Shown one piece after another: positions 1-10,840 of a DNA stretch of 64,000 bases (position 1 is the first letter of the stretch; each line of letters starts with the position of its first letter). Below the pieces are notes generated by a model. That model worked only from the letters and a program-made list of their open reading frames with translations. It ran no database searches and was not told the origin of the DNA. This stretch comes from Asparagopsis taxiformis (taxonomy: Eukaryota > Rhodophyta > Florideophyceae > Bonnemaisoniales > Bonnemaisoniaceae). The DNA is taken from NCBI GenBank assembly GCA_030407315.1, contig JALQPE010002249.1, positions 1-64,000 of the forward strand, read 5' to 3'. The translations under genes were made by a program, and so were the position numbers.

Positions 1-3000
1 AAATGGATCCCCATAGGACACATCAATCTGAGTCAAGGCAGATCTCTTGTCATCTCTTCACAGGTTATGGTACCCATACTGCACTAACCTGCTGACATTC
101 AAGTTACCAATCCCCCTGAAAGCGGTATCTGGCTCATCACCAGCTATTGCGACGCCAACTCACCCACTCTCACACCGACGCCACCGTGCTGCTCTCTCAA
201 ACTACATTGCATTAAGGTCCTACGAATAGTCTCCTATCAGTGCTATCACGGATACGAAAGCGTACCGGAAGTTTAGGGTTCCGATCCAACGTGACAACGT
301 CACTCCCGAGCCCCACTCTGTCAATAAACAGTCCAAGAACTCTGCTCTCTTCACACGCACCCCTACCTGTCTGGACTATAGAATGTTCTAGTACAGTATA
401 CATAGTATAAACGGTAAAATCCCCTAGAAGCAATTCCCTGTGAATGTGGAAGATCCTTCTCGCATCTCGCTTGCTTTTCGGAAACACTTACGCACAAGTC
501 ACTTGGGAGCGAAGTCTTTCGGATATTGCGAGAAACCCGCAACCTATATAAGTCGAGGAACCGGGAGTTGAAAGACAGAGAGATACCTAGTGCTTTCAAG
601 CTGGATAAAGATGATCTGCCTGCTAATTCTCGAGTGGCCAAACTTGGTATCACATCCCTCTACTTTGCACGGTCCGCAAAGGTAAATGCTCCTGAAAGCA
701 TCACAATATTGTCGGAAGCTCCTCTCCTAGGGGATTAAGATGCTCTTCGCCTATCACCGCAAATCTCTTCTCGCAATCATCCCACCGTGGTGATGCTCGG
801 TCCGTTAGCACGATCTAGCTACACACACCTTAACCTTTTGGGTTTACGATTGAGAAGACAAGCTCGGTCGGAAATTCCCAGCCGGCGGTCTTTGGGAAAA
901 CGTTTTGGAACATACCGGGCATAAGTGAGGATATGGACAACGCGTACATTGTTATCCAAACCATTTTCCGCACTCGTCCCAAATATACGTTGTTGTGATG
1001 TCTCGTTGATTAGGGGATGTTTTGCTCAAGTTGTGCTCTGATACAGCCTTCATTGTACGAGATGGCTAACAAACGGAAAAGAGTAGAGGATGATTATCCT
1101 CTACTCGTTTTCGTTTGTTAGTCATCTCGTAATCTTTTCACTAACTCGTCTGCGCAAGCCTGGACCAACATGCATCTTACAGATATATTTCATGCCGTCG
1201 ATAATCGAGAATGTCAGTATTCACAGGTAGTTAAAGACTATTAGGGGATTTATGGAGCTCGTATGGATGATTCCATTGACTTGTATCTATACTCCAAAAA
1301 CGAGGTGAATGCTCCGGGACGCATCACCATATCTTTGTAAACCCCTCCACTCAGCATGACTGTGACCCTTAAATAAACACAGAGTGAGAAACAAACTTTG
1401 GGGGATTTATGTGGATTAGGGTGTAGTGCAATGCCCGGAGGAGGGGTTCCCTTCGGCACAGCGTGAGGACAGTTCGAGATCCTCCTAGTCCTGGTAGGTG
1501 GTAGAGCGTCGAATCTCCGGTGTTCTCGTAACGCGTTGTAAGTCCGTTCCGGAGACTCTATTGGAATCTGAGGGATACAGTCACTTGACAAGTTCCAGGA
1601 GTATCCGGCTTCGGTTACTGAGGAACTCGAGAGAACGAAAGGGTAGCAGCGAAGTGCGGTTACCGAAATTGTGGTCTACTTGGCAGATGTGAACCCTGGA
1701 GGAAAGGGGAGAAAAGAGAAATGAAGACGGCAAGTAAGGTACCGATAGCCGAGCACACCTTGCGCGAGGGCGGAGCCTTAGATGGGTGTAACCTCGGGCG
1801 GTCGAAGACTTGTCTTCGAAAAGGGGGGGCACAGTCCACTGCCAGTCGCCGATCCGGTACCTCGGATCGGGGAGAGCGGAGCTCGGTGTTTAGTAGGCCG
1901 TAGGCCACGGGGTGTGCCGGAAGGCCACAGCCTTGCGCGGAAGTGGGCGGTTGTAGGCCGAAGTCCGGTAGGGGTGAGAAAAACGAAACGAAAGTAAAAA
2001 AAGGGAAAGAAAATGAAGGAAGAAACAAAGAAAAGGGGAATGAGAACTTGCGCGGTCACCGCACTGATGAACCAACGGTCGTTATCGGGGTCCGGAAGCG
2101 CGCCAAGCGTAATGAGCCACAGTCACAGACGAAGTGCAGTCTGCAGAAAAGGTGGGTACCACTCTAGGAGCCAACTTGCGGTTGATTTACAATCCCAAGG
2201 GTCGAAAATACCCTTGGTATAAATATGGCTGCTGGGGTTGGGTTGGCGCCGGCCGACGCAGGCCCCGAAAAATCCTAAAATAAATAGCTAAACTAAAATA
2301 AATTACAATGTTTTGAATAGATAATTTGCTGTGGACAGGCTGTCGGTGAGATCCCAATGAATAGAGCTGGACCAAATCCAAAGTGCCACACGTGTAAGGC
2401 GTGTTGCACTACATAGGGATTTAGGGGTATGTCAAAACATGACTTCATTACATAGAGGGCAAAGACACAGCAGCTTGATAAAATTAACCCAATGTTACCC
2501 ATCTACGGGGGGATGATTGGCGGCCGCTGCCCTGTTGCAGGAACACCCAGAAACCGTTTAAAATATTCTCACAAAATTTATCTTGCGACATCCCGAAAAA
2601 ATCCTTAAAATTCGATATTAGCGTATTTGTACCGTTTAGGTAGTAGTAATAATATTGGGCGGGCGGTTTCACGACTATGGCTACTTGGAAACACGCGATT
2701 TCAGGCCAGCATGGCAGTGATAGTTTGGCATGATTAAGTGAGCGGAGCTCTGTCACACCTTTTCTGCTACACGCGTGTAGATGGTATGCCCGACGGACGT
2801 CGTCGCTAAGGACCTATATGCAGTGTGTGAAACGTTATACGATCCATGGTGTAAACAGTTTTCAAAAGTTACTCAACGATAATATACATTCACGTCATGA
2901 CATGGTGCTGCTAGGTATGTGGTGCTGGCTGGGGCCCGGCCACAGTTTGACTGAACTGTACACATGTACAGCACACACGCGGGAAGCCTACCAAGTTGAT

Positions 3001-3663
3001 GTTTTTCACGGATGTGGCCGGCCCAGCCAGAGTGGCTAAAAAGGGGGCTGCCACGGGATGCGTCTGAAAATACCCAAAAATTAGGGAAATCAAAATGAAC
3101 CGAAAATAAGCTTCAGGAAGCATCCCTCGGCATGACGTTGTTTATAGGGGCAGAACAAGGCTCAAGAGCTAATTTCGAGTACGTGTTTCATCGAGGAATG
3201 AAAATATAAGCGGGCTGTCGCAACGTAACACGTTGGACTTGGGGATTTTAGTGCAATGCATAACGAAAGTACGCAGGGGCCTGGCACCGGAGCAGTCTGC
3301 GACAACTGAGCGTTGATGGCGACGATCGACGAACATAGGGGTGGGTGGTGGAATTAGGGTATTGTTTGTGTGTAGGGATGAAACAGGTCGGGGATTAGGG
3401 GGGAATATTAGCTGCTGCACAAATGGCTGGATGGTATTGCACCAAAACGATATAGTGCAGCCATGGAACCATCATATGCACGAACCACATACGAATTTAT
3501 GTTTGGAAACGGTCTCGAGTGCAGGCAGGTGGAAAAGGTTTGCCCTCCCCCTTTGGCCATGGAAACATCTTTTATACTCTTGCGTACACATTCAAATACC
3601 TGTCTGACAAACGATTTCTTCTGCCACAACTATCCCCTCTATTCGTGCTGGCTCGATCCCAAC
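1..3663. other. Gene-free left part of unit A
   Basis: I recognise no gene here; open frames are short and lack family signatures. It contains the 76-bp palindrome at 1056-1131, several copies of a GGGATTAGG-like motif (around 1010, 1350 and 3392) and a purine-rich stretch around 1690-2060. A TATAAATA sequence lies at about 2218. In unit A only, an ATG at 3463 opens a frame that runs into the Nse3-like gene. Confidence 0.6.
1056..1131. repeat. 76-bp imperfect palindrome (hairpin), unit A
   Basis: Two 36-base arms (TACGAGATGGCTAACAAACG... and its near complement) flank the four-base loop GATT, with about four mismatches. The sequence is present in all four units and kept in the gene-less unit C, so it belongs to the conserved non-coding core. 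It could be a replication or recombination hairpin, a binding site for the ParB-like protein, or a small nested foldback element. The sequence does not decide between these. Confidence 0.9.
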
Positions 3664-4461
3664 ATGTTTTCCACTTGCCAACAGGAATTGTTCGTACGAC
3701 GCGTGGTGCGCTTGATGATTTGCAGCAACACCACGAAGACCCCCGTTTCTACTGCACAGCTGACCTCCCACGTGTTTCAAGGGATTCACCCACTGACCAC
3801 CTCTACCACCTCTTCCCACCGCTTACTAGAACCATTCATATCACGTGCACAGGAACAGCTACGCTCCATCCTCGGGATGGAGATGGTTTTGATCTCTAGA
3901 CAGAATGTTTCGTTTGCACAAGGACAGCGCAGGCAGAGGCGTCGTCCTCCTACTAGTGCCTACATATTGGTGTCCACCCTCCCATCGTCGAGCAGAGTTC
4001 GTGATGCAAATGAATTTGCTGCTTTGGCGTTGATGACTGTAATTGCTTCATTCATTGTTCTGCACCCCGACTGCTGCATGGAGGAGGAGGAGCTATTTCT
4101 GCGACTAGGAAGATGTGGGATTCATCCGCAGACGGAGTGCCATGAGCTTGGTATGCAAGAAGATGGCAATTTTGCTCACTGGATTAAGAACACCCTCCCT
4201 GGCCAGTGGTATTTGCAGCGCGACTATGTCAATTCTAAGTTGTACTACTCCCTTGGCGGCCGCCTTCGGGCAGAGTTGAACGACGCCGATATATTGGGCT
4301 TTGTGGACGCCACACTCCGACTCGCTGTTGCTGTCTTTTCAGACGATGATGAAGAAGGAGGAGGAGGTGTTGGTGTTGATGAACTCCCGGACGGGTTGGA
4401 CGATGAAGGCAGGCGCCTACTGCAGCAGCGTCTCGATGAAGCTAGCGGAAGAGGTGACTAG
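3664..4461 (+). CDS. MAGE-domain protein, Nse3-like (SMC5/6 subunit), unit A
   Basis: Nse3/MAGE proteins form the Nse1-Nse3-Nse4 module of the SMC5/6 complex, which binds DNA and helps a RING ligase in nuclear DNA repair and recombination. The 265-aa frame shows MAGE landmarks in order: an N-terminal helix around ELFVRRVVRLMI, the FISRAQEQLRSILGMEMV segment, the strand YILVSTLP, a hydrophobic helix followed by EEELFLRLGRCGI, and a C-terminal winged-helix part with W-I-K-N and QRDYV. An acidic tail (DDDEE, poly-Gly) follows. The ATG at 3664 is the first shared by all three copies. In unit A the frame opens further upstream to an ATG at 3463 (332 aa), because A has one extra base near 3650. The CTTGCCAACAG just after the ATG resembles a splice acceptor, so an upstream exon is possible. 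It is convergent with the ParB/dioxygenase gene, with 127 bp between the stop codons. Confidence 0.72.
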   Translation: MFSTCQQELFVRRVVRLMICSNTTKTPVSTAQLTSHVFQGIHPLTTSTTSSHRLLEPFISRAQEQLRSILGMEMVLISRQNVSFAQGQRRQRRRPPTSAYILVSTLPSSSRVRDANEFAALALMTVIASFIVLHPDCCMEEEELFLRLGRCGIHPQTECHELGMQEDGNFAHWIKNTLPGQWYLQRDYVNSKLYYSLGGRLRAELNDADILGFVDATLRLAVAVFSDDDEEGGGGVGVDELPDGLDDEGRRLLQQRLDEASGRGD

Positions 4462-4588
4462 TATTCGTCTATAGTAGCAGAATATAGTATGTAGGTAATG
4501 GAAAGGGGGTAGTAACTCAAACCCAATATACGTCAAACCAGTACACATGCTTCAATTTCTTCAACTTTGTTCGTGTATTCAGCTGCTC

Positions 4589-7500
4589 CTAACAAAGGTC
4601 TGCAGGAGGCCTAATCGCACTCCACTCCCCCGTCCTCCTCGACTCTTCTTCAGTCTCTATATCGTTGATTCGTAAATTATGTGCAGCCAAGTAGACACTA
4701 TCTTTGAGCGAACTAATGGTTCTCGTTATGTACATGTGAAACCTGATATGCATTGCTTCTCTCCCTGACGATTCTCCAGGTCCATCTCCATCCTTTCCAC
4801 TTATTCCTGCATGCGGCATATCTCCTCTCATCACCAGCACTGAACATGGAGGAACATCAACTAAATGCGAAGGCAGCAAACGACCTATCTCCTGCGTCAG
4901 TGTGAAAGGCCCATACAACGCCTTGTGACCATTGAGCCATACGCGCACTTTGAAACCATCCCGACCGCTTATCATAGCAAAATAAGAAAGATCCTCCTTG
5001 CCTGGATTCCATGGCATGCTTTTTCCCTCTTCATACTGCGGTTTGTCGAAATCGAAATGTGGCCTTTGCGCATCCGCTCGTTTCGTTTGAAACAGCAAAC
5101 GAGACCCTGTGGCTGGAAACTGCAGGGGGTTTTCAACATTATCATCGGCTAAGACATCCTGTACAATACATCCCAGAGCCGTCTCCAGTAGTGCCCGCTT
5201 CTCGAACACATCTTTGTACTTCTCGATGCACTCGTCCACCAAATACCTGACATCCACAGAATATCTTCCAATACCCTGTTTCGCTTTTGCATCATCAACT
5301 TGCCACCCCTGGTTGTATATCGGTACCCACGGTTGGTTGTTCTCCTCCTGGTCTCCTTCTGTTATCTTCCGTTCACCACCCCATTGCTTTGCGAAATGCT
5401 GGATGATTCGTTCTATATCCCTCTCAAGTGTACAATTGCTGAATACGCCCGGCAGTACCGTCCAGCCGTTACTGTGCAACTCGCTACGCCGCTCCTTGCA
5501 ATAAACGTTATAGGTGAATGCAGTTGGGACGTGCACACGGCCTTTCCAACTTGGATGGTTTGCACTCATGTACAATGATGCACACCGGTCCTTTAGAAAT
5601 TGGCGCAGCACACTCACATGTCCATCACTGACAAAGTGTCCCCACACCCCGTCTTTGTGACACATTGTTGGGAGTTTCGTTGCTCCCAAATGGGCTGGCA
5701 ACTTGGCACGGATCTCATCATAAAAAGGATCCGGTACTCCATCTTGTTGTATAGAACGTGGCGATTGCCGTTGACGCATCTTGGCAGCAGCATCTGTGAC
5801 ACCCTCTCTACAAGCACGTTTTGCTGCTCTGCCGTTGTCGTCACCGAGTTTTTCGTTCTGCTGCTCTATGCGCCGCTGTCGCCGTTTCATTCCTTTTCGC
5901 AGCACCACAACGTCTTCATCATCATCAGTAACTTGTGGTGGTTCATTTCCGTCACGTCGCTTTTCAGCAGTCCTTTCTCGCATAATACTCTCTCCGCCAC
6001 CGCTGCTGTTATTAACAATCTTATTCTTTTTAGTCTCTTTCAAGCACTCGCTGTCTGTATCACTTTGTCCACCACCAACGCGCTGCCGTTCTCGAGGCTT
6101 TGCAACAGTAGTAGTACGCTGCGCATTTTCGTTGTCGTCGTTGTCGTCATTTGTTCTTTCCACGGCGTTGTGTTCTTCTGCTTCTGAACTATGTTTCGGA
6201 CTCGTGAACGGTGAAGCTGGAGGTTGAACATTTTCACCTGTTTGTACAGAATCTCCCTCGTTTCTTCTATTTGTTTCTGGAGTAACCGGAGACATTGTCA
6301 CTTGTGCACATTCTTCATTGTCGCCATCATCATTTAGGGGATTTGTCTCACTGTTTTTCGTTGTTGGTTTTGCCGCTGAACTGGTACCGTCTACCATGTT
6401 TGTCTCAAGGTTAGAATCACCTGTATTATTATTATTAACATCATCATCCATATCTTCTTCTTCGCCGCTGCCGCTGCCGCCGCCGCCACCACCACCACCA
6501 CCACCACCATCAGCTTCATGGTTGTAGCCAGCTACTTTTTTCTTTGATGGTTGGTCTTTCGTTGTCATAGGTGTTGTGTTTCGGTTTTCGTCATCATCGT
6601 TGTGGCGGCTACTGTTGCTCACATTTACTGGATCTGCAGCTTGTGATTGACCTTGGCGATTCATGAAAACGTCTAGCGGGACAACAAGTGGCTGCATGAA
6701 AATGTCAGGCTGGAAGGTACGCATTTGAGATGCTTGATGTCTCCACTTGCGATTGAATGGCCAACCCCTCATCAAAGTACGGACATGGTGCAAAATTTCT
6801 GCTGTAGACTCTTCTGAAGTGTTGTCCCAGTAGACGAGAAGAGTCATTAGAATGGATGCCACAGTGAATTTTTGACGTTGTCCGTCACCTTTGCCACCAC
6901 CACCTTTTTGTGCTGTTGGAGACATTTGCTTTGGCAAACTTGTGGGCGACAGCAAAATTTGCCAGAGAGTCGGTGCAGGAGGACGTGACCTAGGCTGACT
7001 GATGTCTAGCATGGTCTCCATGCAGTTTGCAGTTAGCTCGACAAATTTTGCAACATGACTCCGATCGAATGCACTGAGACGCAGCTTCTTTCGCTCTGTT
7101 TGCCGTCGATAGATTCCAAGAATCATTGCACACTTGATCGCATCCTCAGCCTCGATGAAGCAGTTCAATGTGAACGTTCGCATTGTCCACATTCCGCAAG
7201 TTACTCTTCTGCTCTCATGTGTAAATGAACTTGTGATGAGGAAACGTGCGCGCGGGCAGCCGATAAGAGACATTGCCAGTCGAATATATTGTAGCTGACG
7301 ATTCCTGGCATTTGTAAACTCTGGATTGTCGATACAAATCGCAGACTTGTCGTACTCGGCGTGGTTGAGTAGTCGTGTTGTGTATGGGATTAGGTTGCAC
7401 CCAGTGGCTTCCTTGACTAGTCTATTTTGTTCGCACCAAATCTTGAGAGTAGTCTTACCAACGTCTTCCGATTGACGAACTTGGTCAGCCAAATTGCAGT

Positions 7501-8224
7501 CTTGAAGCCGGCACAAAATGAACCGTTCCGCCAACGTTATGTTTTCCAGCGTGGACATCGGGCGAATGCGTCCGTTCTTGGCATTGAACTGTGCTGCAAT
7601 CAGCAGCTTCTCCGTGGTTCCGAATGGTTGCTGGCTTATTTGTCCGCCCTCGTCCACTCGGCGCATGAGTGCACACTGAATGTTTCGCACATGCAGCACA
7701 TCGTCCATTCTCACACATCTTTCCTCTGGAAATTTGTCCGCCGCAAGCAGTTTCACCTTGCCAGCTTGATGAAGCTCTTTGAACGCTTGCAAAAGTTGGG
7801 CGCCTCGCAGGATATGCTTTGCTTCGCCATCCATACAATACGTGATGAAGCCGTTCTCATCATCGACGCCCTCTTCTATCAAACTTGTCTTCAATTGATC
7901 GACGTGCACACGTGTGCTGTCCCTTGGATAATATGGCGGTAGCGTTACGTTTGCCAGTTCTTCTGGTGATAGTTCCACAAGAGTTATGCGTCGTGCACGA
8001 GGACGCAGCGCAACTGCTGCTGTCTCAGAAACGCTCTTTGGTGGTGTCGTTGCTACGGGAGGTGCCGCCGCATCGGTAGCAGCACTAGTCGTCGTTGTGA
8101 CTTGAGTAGTAGTATTGCTTACAATTTGACGAGCCACCCCATCACGCGGCGCCTTGATACCCTTGCGCGCCCTGCCGCCGCTGTCTTGACCTTGACTGGA
8201 TCTTCTTCTCGTTGCCGTCGTCAT
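4589..8224 (-). CDS. ParB-like domain fused to 2OG-Fe(II) dioxygenase, unit A
   Basis: A 1211-aa protein in one uninterrupted frame. The start is taken at the first ATG of the frame. Residues about 80-200 resemble the ParB/sulfiredoxin fold (a DGEAKHILRGAQLL segment sits where ParB proteins have GxHRxxA, so the motif is degenerate). Residues about 200-510 are helical with conserved aromatics. A low-complexity linker follows, with poly-Gly at about 570-585 and Asp/Asn/Lys/Arg-rich tracts with possible nuclear localisation signals. The C-terminal 330 residues carry a double-stranded beta-helix dioxygenase signature: HxD (PHFDFD, His about 1056), a distal His (MPHAG, about 1138) and an Arg (IRF, about 1161). 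Enzymes of this fold oxidise substrates using 2-oxoglutarate, oxygen and iron; the DNA-base-modifying TET/JBP proteins belong to this superfamily, but I cannot assign the substrate. A homologous architecture lies at 56732-59853. Confidence 0.75.
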   Translation of the reverse strand: MTTATRRRSSQGQDSGGRARKGIKAPRDGVARQIVSNTTTQVTTTTSAATDAAAPPVATTPPKSVSETAAVALRPRARRITLVELSPEELANVTLPPYYPRDSTRVHVDQLKTSLIEEGVDDENGFITYCMDGEAKHILRGAQLLQAFKELHQAGKVKLLAADKFPEERCVRMDDVLHVRNIQCALMRRVDEGGQISQQPFGTTEKLLIAAQFNAKNGRIRPMSTLENITLAERFILCRLQDCNLADQVRQSEDVGKTTLKIWCEQNRLVKEATGCNLIPYTTRLLNHAEYDKSAICIDNPEFTNARNRQLQYIRLAMSLIGCPRARFLITSSFTHESRRVTCGMWTMRTFTLNCFIEAEDAIKCAMILGIYRRQTERKKLRLSAFDRSHVAKFVELTANCMETMLDISQPRSRPPAPTLWQILLSPTSLPKQMSPTAQKGGGGKGDGQRQKFTVASILMTLLVYWDNTSEESTAEILHHVRTLMRGWPFNRKWRHQASQMRTFQPDIFMQPLVVPLDVFMNRQGQSQAADPVNVSNSSRHNDDDENRNTTPMTTKDQPSKKKVAGYNHEADGGGGGGGGGGGSGSGEEEDMDDDVNNNNTGDSNLETNMVDGTSSAAKPTTKNSETNPLNDDGDNEECAQVTMSPVTPETNRRNEGDSVQTGENVQPPASPFTSPKHSSEAEEHNAVERTNDDNDDNENAQRTTTVAKPRERQRVGGGQSDTDSECLKETKKNKIVNNSSGGGESIMRERTAEKRRDGNEPPQVTDDDEDVVVLRKGMKRRQRRIEQQNEKLGDDNGRAAKRACREGVTDAAAKMRQRQSPRSIQQDGVPDPFYDEIRAKLPAHLGATKLPTMCHKDGVWGHFVSDGHVSVLRQFLKDRCASLYMSANHPSWKGRVHVPTAFTYNVYCKERRSELHSNGWTVLPGVFSNCTLERDIERIIQHFAKQWGGERKITEGDQEENNQPWVPIYNQGWQVDDAKAKQGIGRYSVDVRYLVDECIEKYKDVFEKRALLETALGCIVQDVLADDNVENPLQFPATGSRLLFQTKRADAQRPHFDFDKPQYEEGKSMPWNPGKEDLSYFAMISGRDGFKVRVWLNGHKALYGPFTLTQEIGRLLPSHLVDVPPCSVLVMRGDMPHAGISGKDGDGPGESSGREAMHIRFHMYITRTISSLKDSVYLAAHNLRINDIETEEESRRTGEWSAIRPPADLC

Positions 8225-10840
8225 TTGGCGCACGAAGACGAAAGAGTTGGAAATGCGCTGCTAGTCTCAGATTGGGGATTAGGTTGAGTAGTGATGATGT
8301 GCAAAACGAACTCCTCGGCGTATATCGCGGTTGCACAGGGGTGTGACAAACAAACGCATGTATGCAGTGCAGTAATAGTGTGTACGCTTGTCTTTCCACC
8401 TCAGTTGAACAAATTTGATAGCTGTTGATATGGCGCGCACTTGCTCGCTCGCAGTTTTGTTTGTACCTTTGCGCCGTTACAAAACATGCATGTGTCCGCT
8501 GCCTGCCTGTCAATCGCTGCAGATGGTTTTGTCTCGTGTGCGCACGACTTGGTTTGTTAGTTGGAATCTTGAGTTTGTTTGAGCTGCTTTGGTGATTGCC
8601 AGTCACGCAGTAGCAAAGCGCGCGTTAGGGTATTGATCATGCTGGGGAACGCAGGATGGAAAAGCAGACACACAGACGAATAAATGATACATGCTTGTTT
8701 GTCTGTCTGTCTCGGGATATTATGCGGTGGTGGTGGTGGTGCTGCTGCTGCTCTGTTATGGTCGAATGGTATTGGTACAGCGGCAACAGTAAGCAAATGA
8801 ATTGATGCACCTCGCGCAATCGCGGGCGGGCGGTATTCTTGTCGTGCACGCCGGCGGCGGAATTATTTCAGCTACACGTGGCAAGAACGTGGAAGCATAC
8901 CAAGTACATCCGGCGGCGGCGGGCGGGCGGCGGTTTTGGTGCGCCAAATTTCATCCAATTTTGTTGCATCTTTCAAGAATATTATTTGGTTGGCTGTAAA
9001 TTGCAGGAGAAAAAACTGATGTGAGGCCCGTACTATACATGCTCGTACAGGCGGTGATTATAGCTCGGAAAGCGAGCGGAGTATGCGGTAGGCATTTCAT
9101 GCCGCCAATTTGAACGGCAAAATATGCAAATCAAAACGAACGGCTCCTCCCCCGCACTACTAACCTCCATTTCAGCAGTGTTTAGCGTGTATCAGATTGT
9201 TCATCACAAGCGTGGAAATGTCCGCTGTACATGCCGCCCGCCGCCGTCCAAATGATCCAACCAACCATTCAACCCATTGCGACCACTGCAACCAGCGAGC
9301 CTCGGATTCCGCCAAGGAACCAACCCAATCCTTCCGCTCGCCACAACTGCGCCTTGTTCTTAAGAACATTACTCTTCATTCGCCTGTTCTTTTCCGAACT
9401 GTGACACACCTATGAACCTACGGCGGCTCGATGCATCACCAGGGGTGTCGAGAAATCCAATCGCATGATTTCTCTTGGTGGTAGTGCTGCTCCTTCCTGC
9501 CAGCCCATTCAGCGATCCTGGAGAACTACTGGGAATGAGAACGAACGACTATTTTTATCATCCACTCAACAAACAGCAGCCAAACATTGTAAGCAAACAC
9601 TTTTGATCTTCTTCCTTTTATCCGCATGCGGAAATCAGTGCAATGCTTTCATACCCAACTACCCTGCTGCCGGCATGCATGCGCTACCTTTTCTGTTTCC
9701 AGCTAAACCTAACTAACAGATTCTACTTTTACAACATTGATCCGTGATTCAGGTGCAGCCAGCACAGCACAGCACAGCACAGCACAGACAGTCTTCCTAC
9801 CAGCTTTCTGTTGGTCGATTCAAACGCCTGCCTGACTGACTGACTGACTGACTGAATGAATGACTGATCGCCTTGCGTTCCTACCTACTACACCTAGGCG
9901 GTTGTGACGAATGCATGATGGGCATTTGATCAAGACTACCACCGGAATGGACAGTAGTTTCGAGCCGAATTGTATTGGAGTGAGCGAACGAACGAACAAA
10001 CAAACAAACAAACAAACAAACGAAATCACCGATTTACAGAATCATTACTAATAATAACAAGAAGCACTACTTGACCCCTTGGGTCTCTTGCTCTGGGTTT
10101 TACGGCACGCACGACGAACTATGTTTTCCTTACTGCAGGTATATAAGCAAGCACATAGACTTGCAGGAAGGCAGACAGGCAGGCATGGATGCCATTCTAC
10201 TCACCTAGTGGCTGATCTGGACGAAGAAAGGAAAGGAAACGATGAAAGATAGTTTGCCATATACAGGCTTTTCACGTTCTTTGTTCGCAATCTAGTTTAC
10301 TTCCACGAACTCTGTACATTAGTATCTAGTCGCAGCCACTCTATAAACTCGGTCGTGGATATGTCTGAGCGAAATGAGTACCGACAGCACAGCACTAGCC
10401 GAATAAGACAGCTCTGCTGTCCGTACCTTTCCGTATTGATGCATTAATGTCGTCCCGTTCAGAAGACGAGTTAGTTGATGATGGAAGGTCAAGTTTACAA
10501 TGGACACAACCGAAGGCGATAATTGATACATACGTCCACGTGGGCGGGTGCATCGCGTGCACGGCAGGCCGGAATGTGACCTGAAAATAATTTTAATAAA
10601 ATACAGAAATTGAGGCTTGTTGAGCATGTGATGCACGAAGGGACTGGCCGACCGACCGGGGTCACACAAAACATAGGTGAGGGGGAGATAACGAAGACGT
10701 TACACAAGTATTAATACTAATACTATGGCGCCAATGTACTTTTAGATTGTATCCATCGAACAGAAATAGGATATATGAAGTGGGAGCGATAAGTTAGTTC
10801 ACAGTACGCTTTATGGAATACGATGTAAATGGCCGCACAT
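8225..10840. other. Intergenic region between ParB/dioxygenase and recombinase-RecQ genes, unit A
   Basis: This is the upstream region of the ParB/dioxygenase gene and the downstream region of the RecQ gene, both on the minus strand. Open frames here are short and look like chance. It holds GGT/GCT trinucleotide runs near 8720-8755, GC-rich CGGCGG tracts near 8850-8935, a GGGGATTAGG motif at about 8274 and a microsatellite block at 9760-10021. No gene or RNA was recognised. Confidence 0.6.
9760..10021. repeat. Microsatellite block, unit A
   Basis: Three simple repeats lie close together: CAGCA (9760-9788), TGAC/TGAA (9832-9866) and GAAC followed by AAAC (9983-10021). Their lengths differ between units A, B and D, which makes them usable markers for telling the copies apart. 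Confidence 0.95.

Noticed and set aside
1..60. Telomere at the left end of the window
   Set aside because: No tandem TTAGGG-type tract is present; the window simply starts inside a repeat unit.
1690..2060. Structured RNA gene in the purine-rich region
   Set aside because: I see no conserved stem pattern or known RNA signature; purine bias alone is not enough.
5600..6227. 195-aa and 148-aa plus-strand frames rich in Ser, Leu and Val
   Set aside because: They are antisense to the low-complexity linker of the ParB/dioxygenase protein; their composition follows from that.
7427..7942. 171-aa plus-strand frame
   Set aside because: It lies wholly antisense to the ParB/dioxygenase gene, has no family signature and recurs only because the unit recurs.
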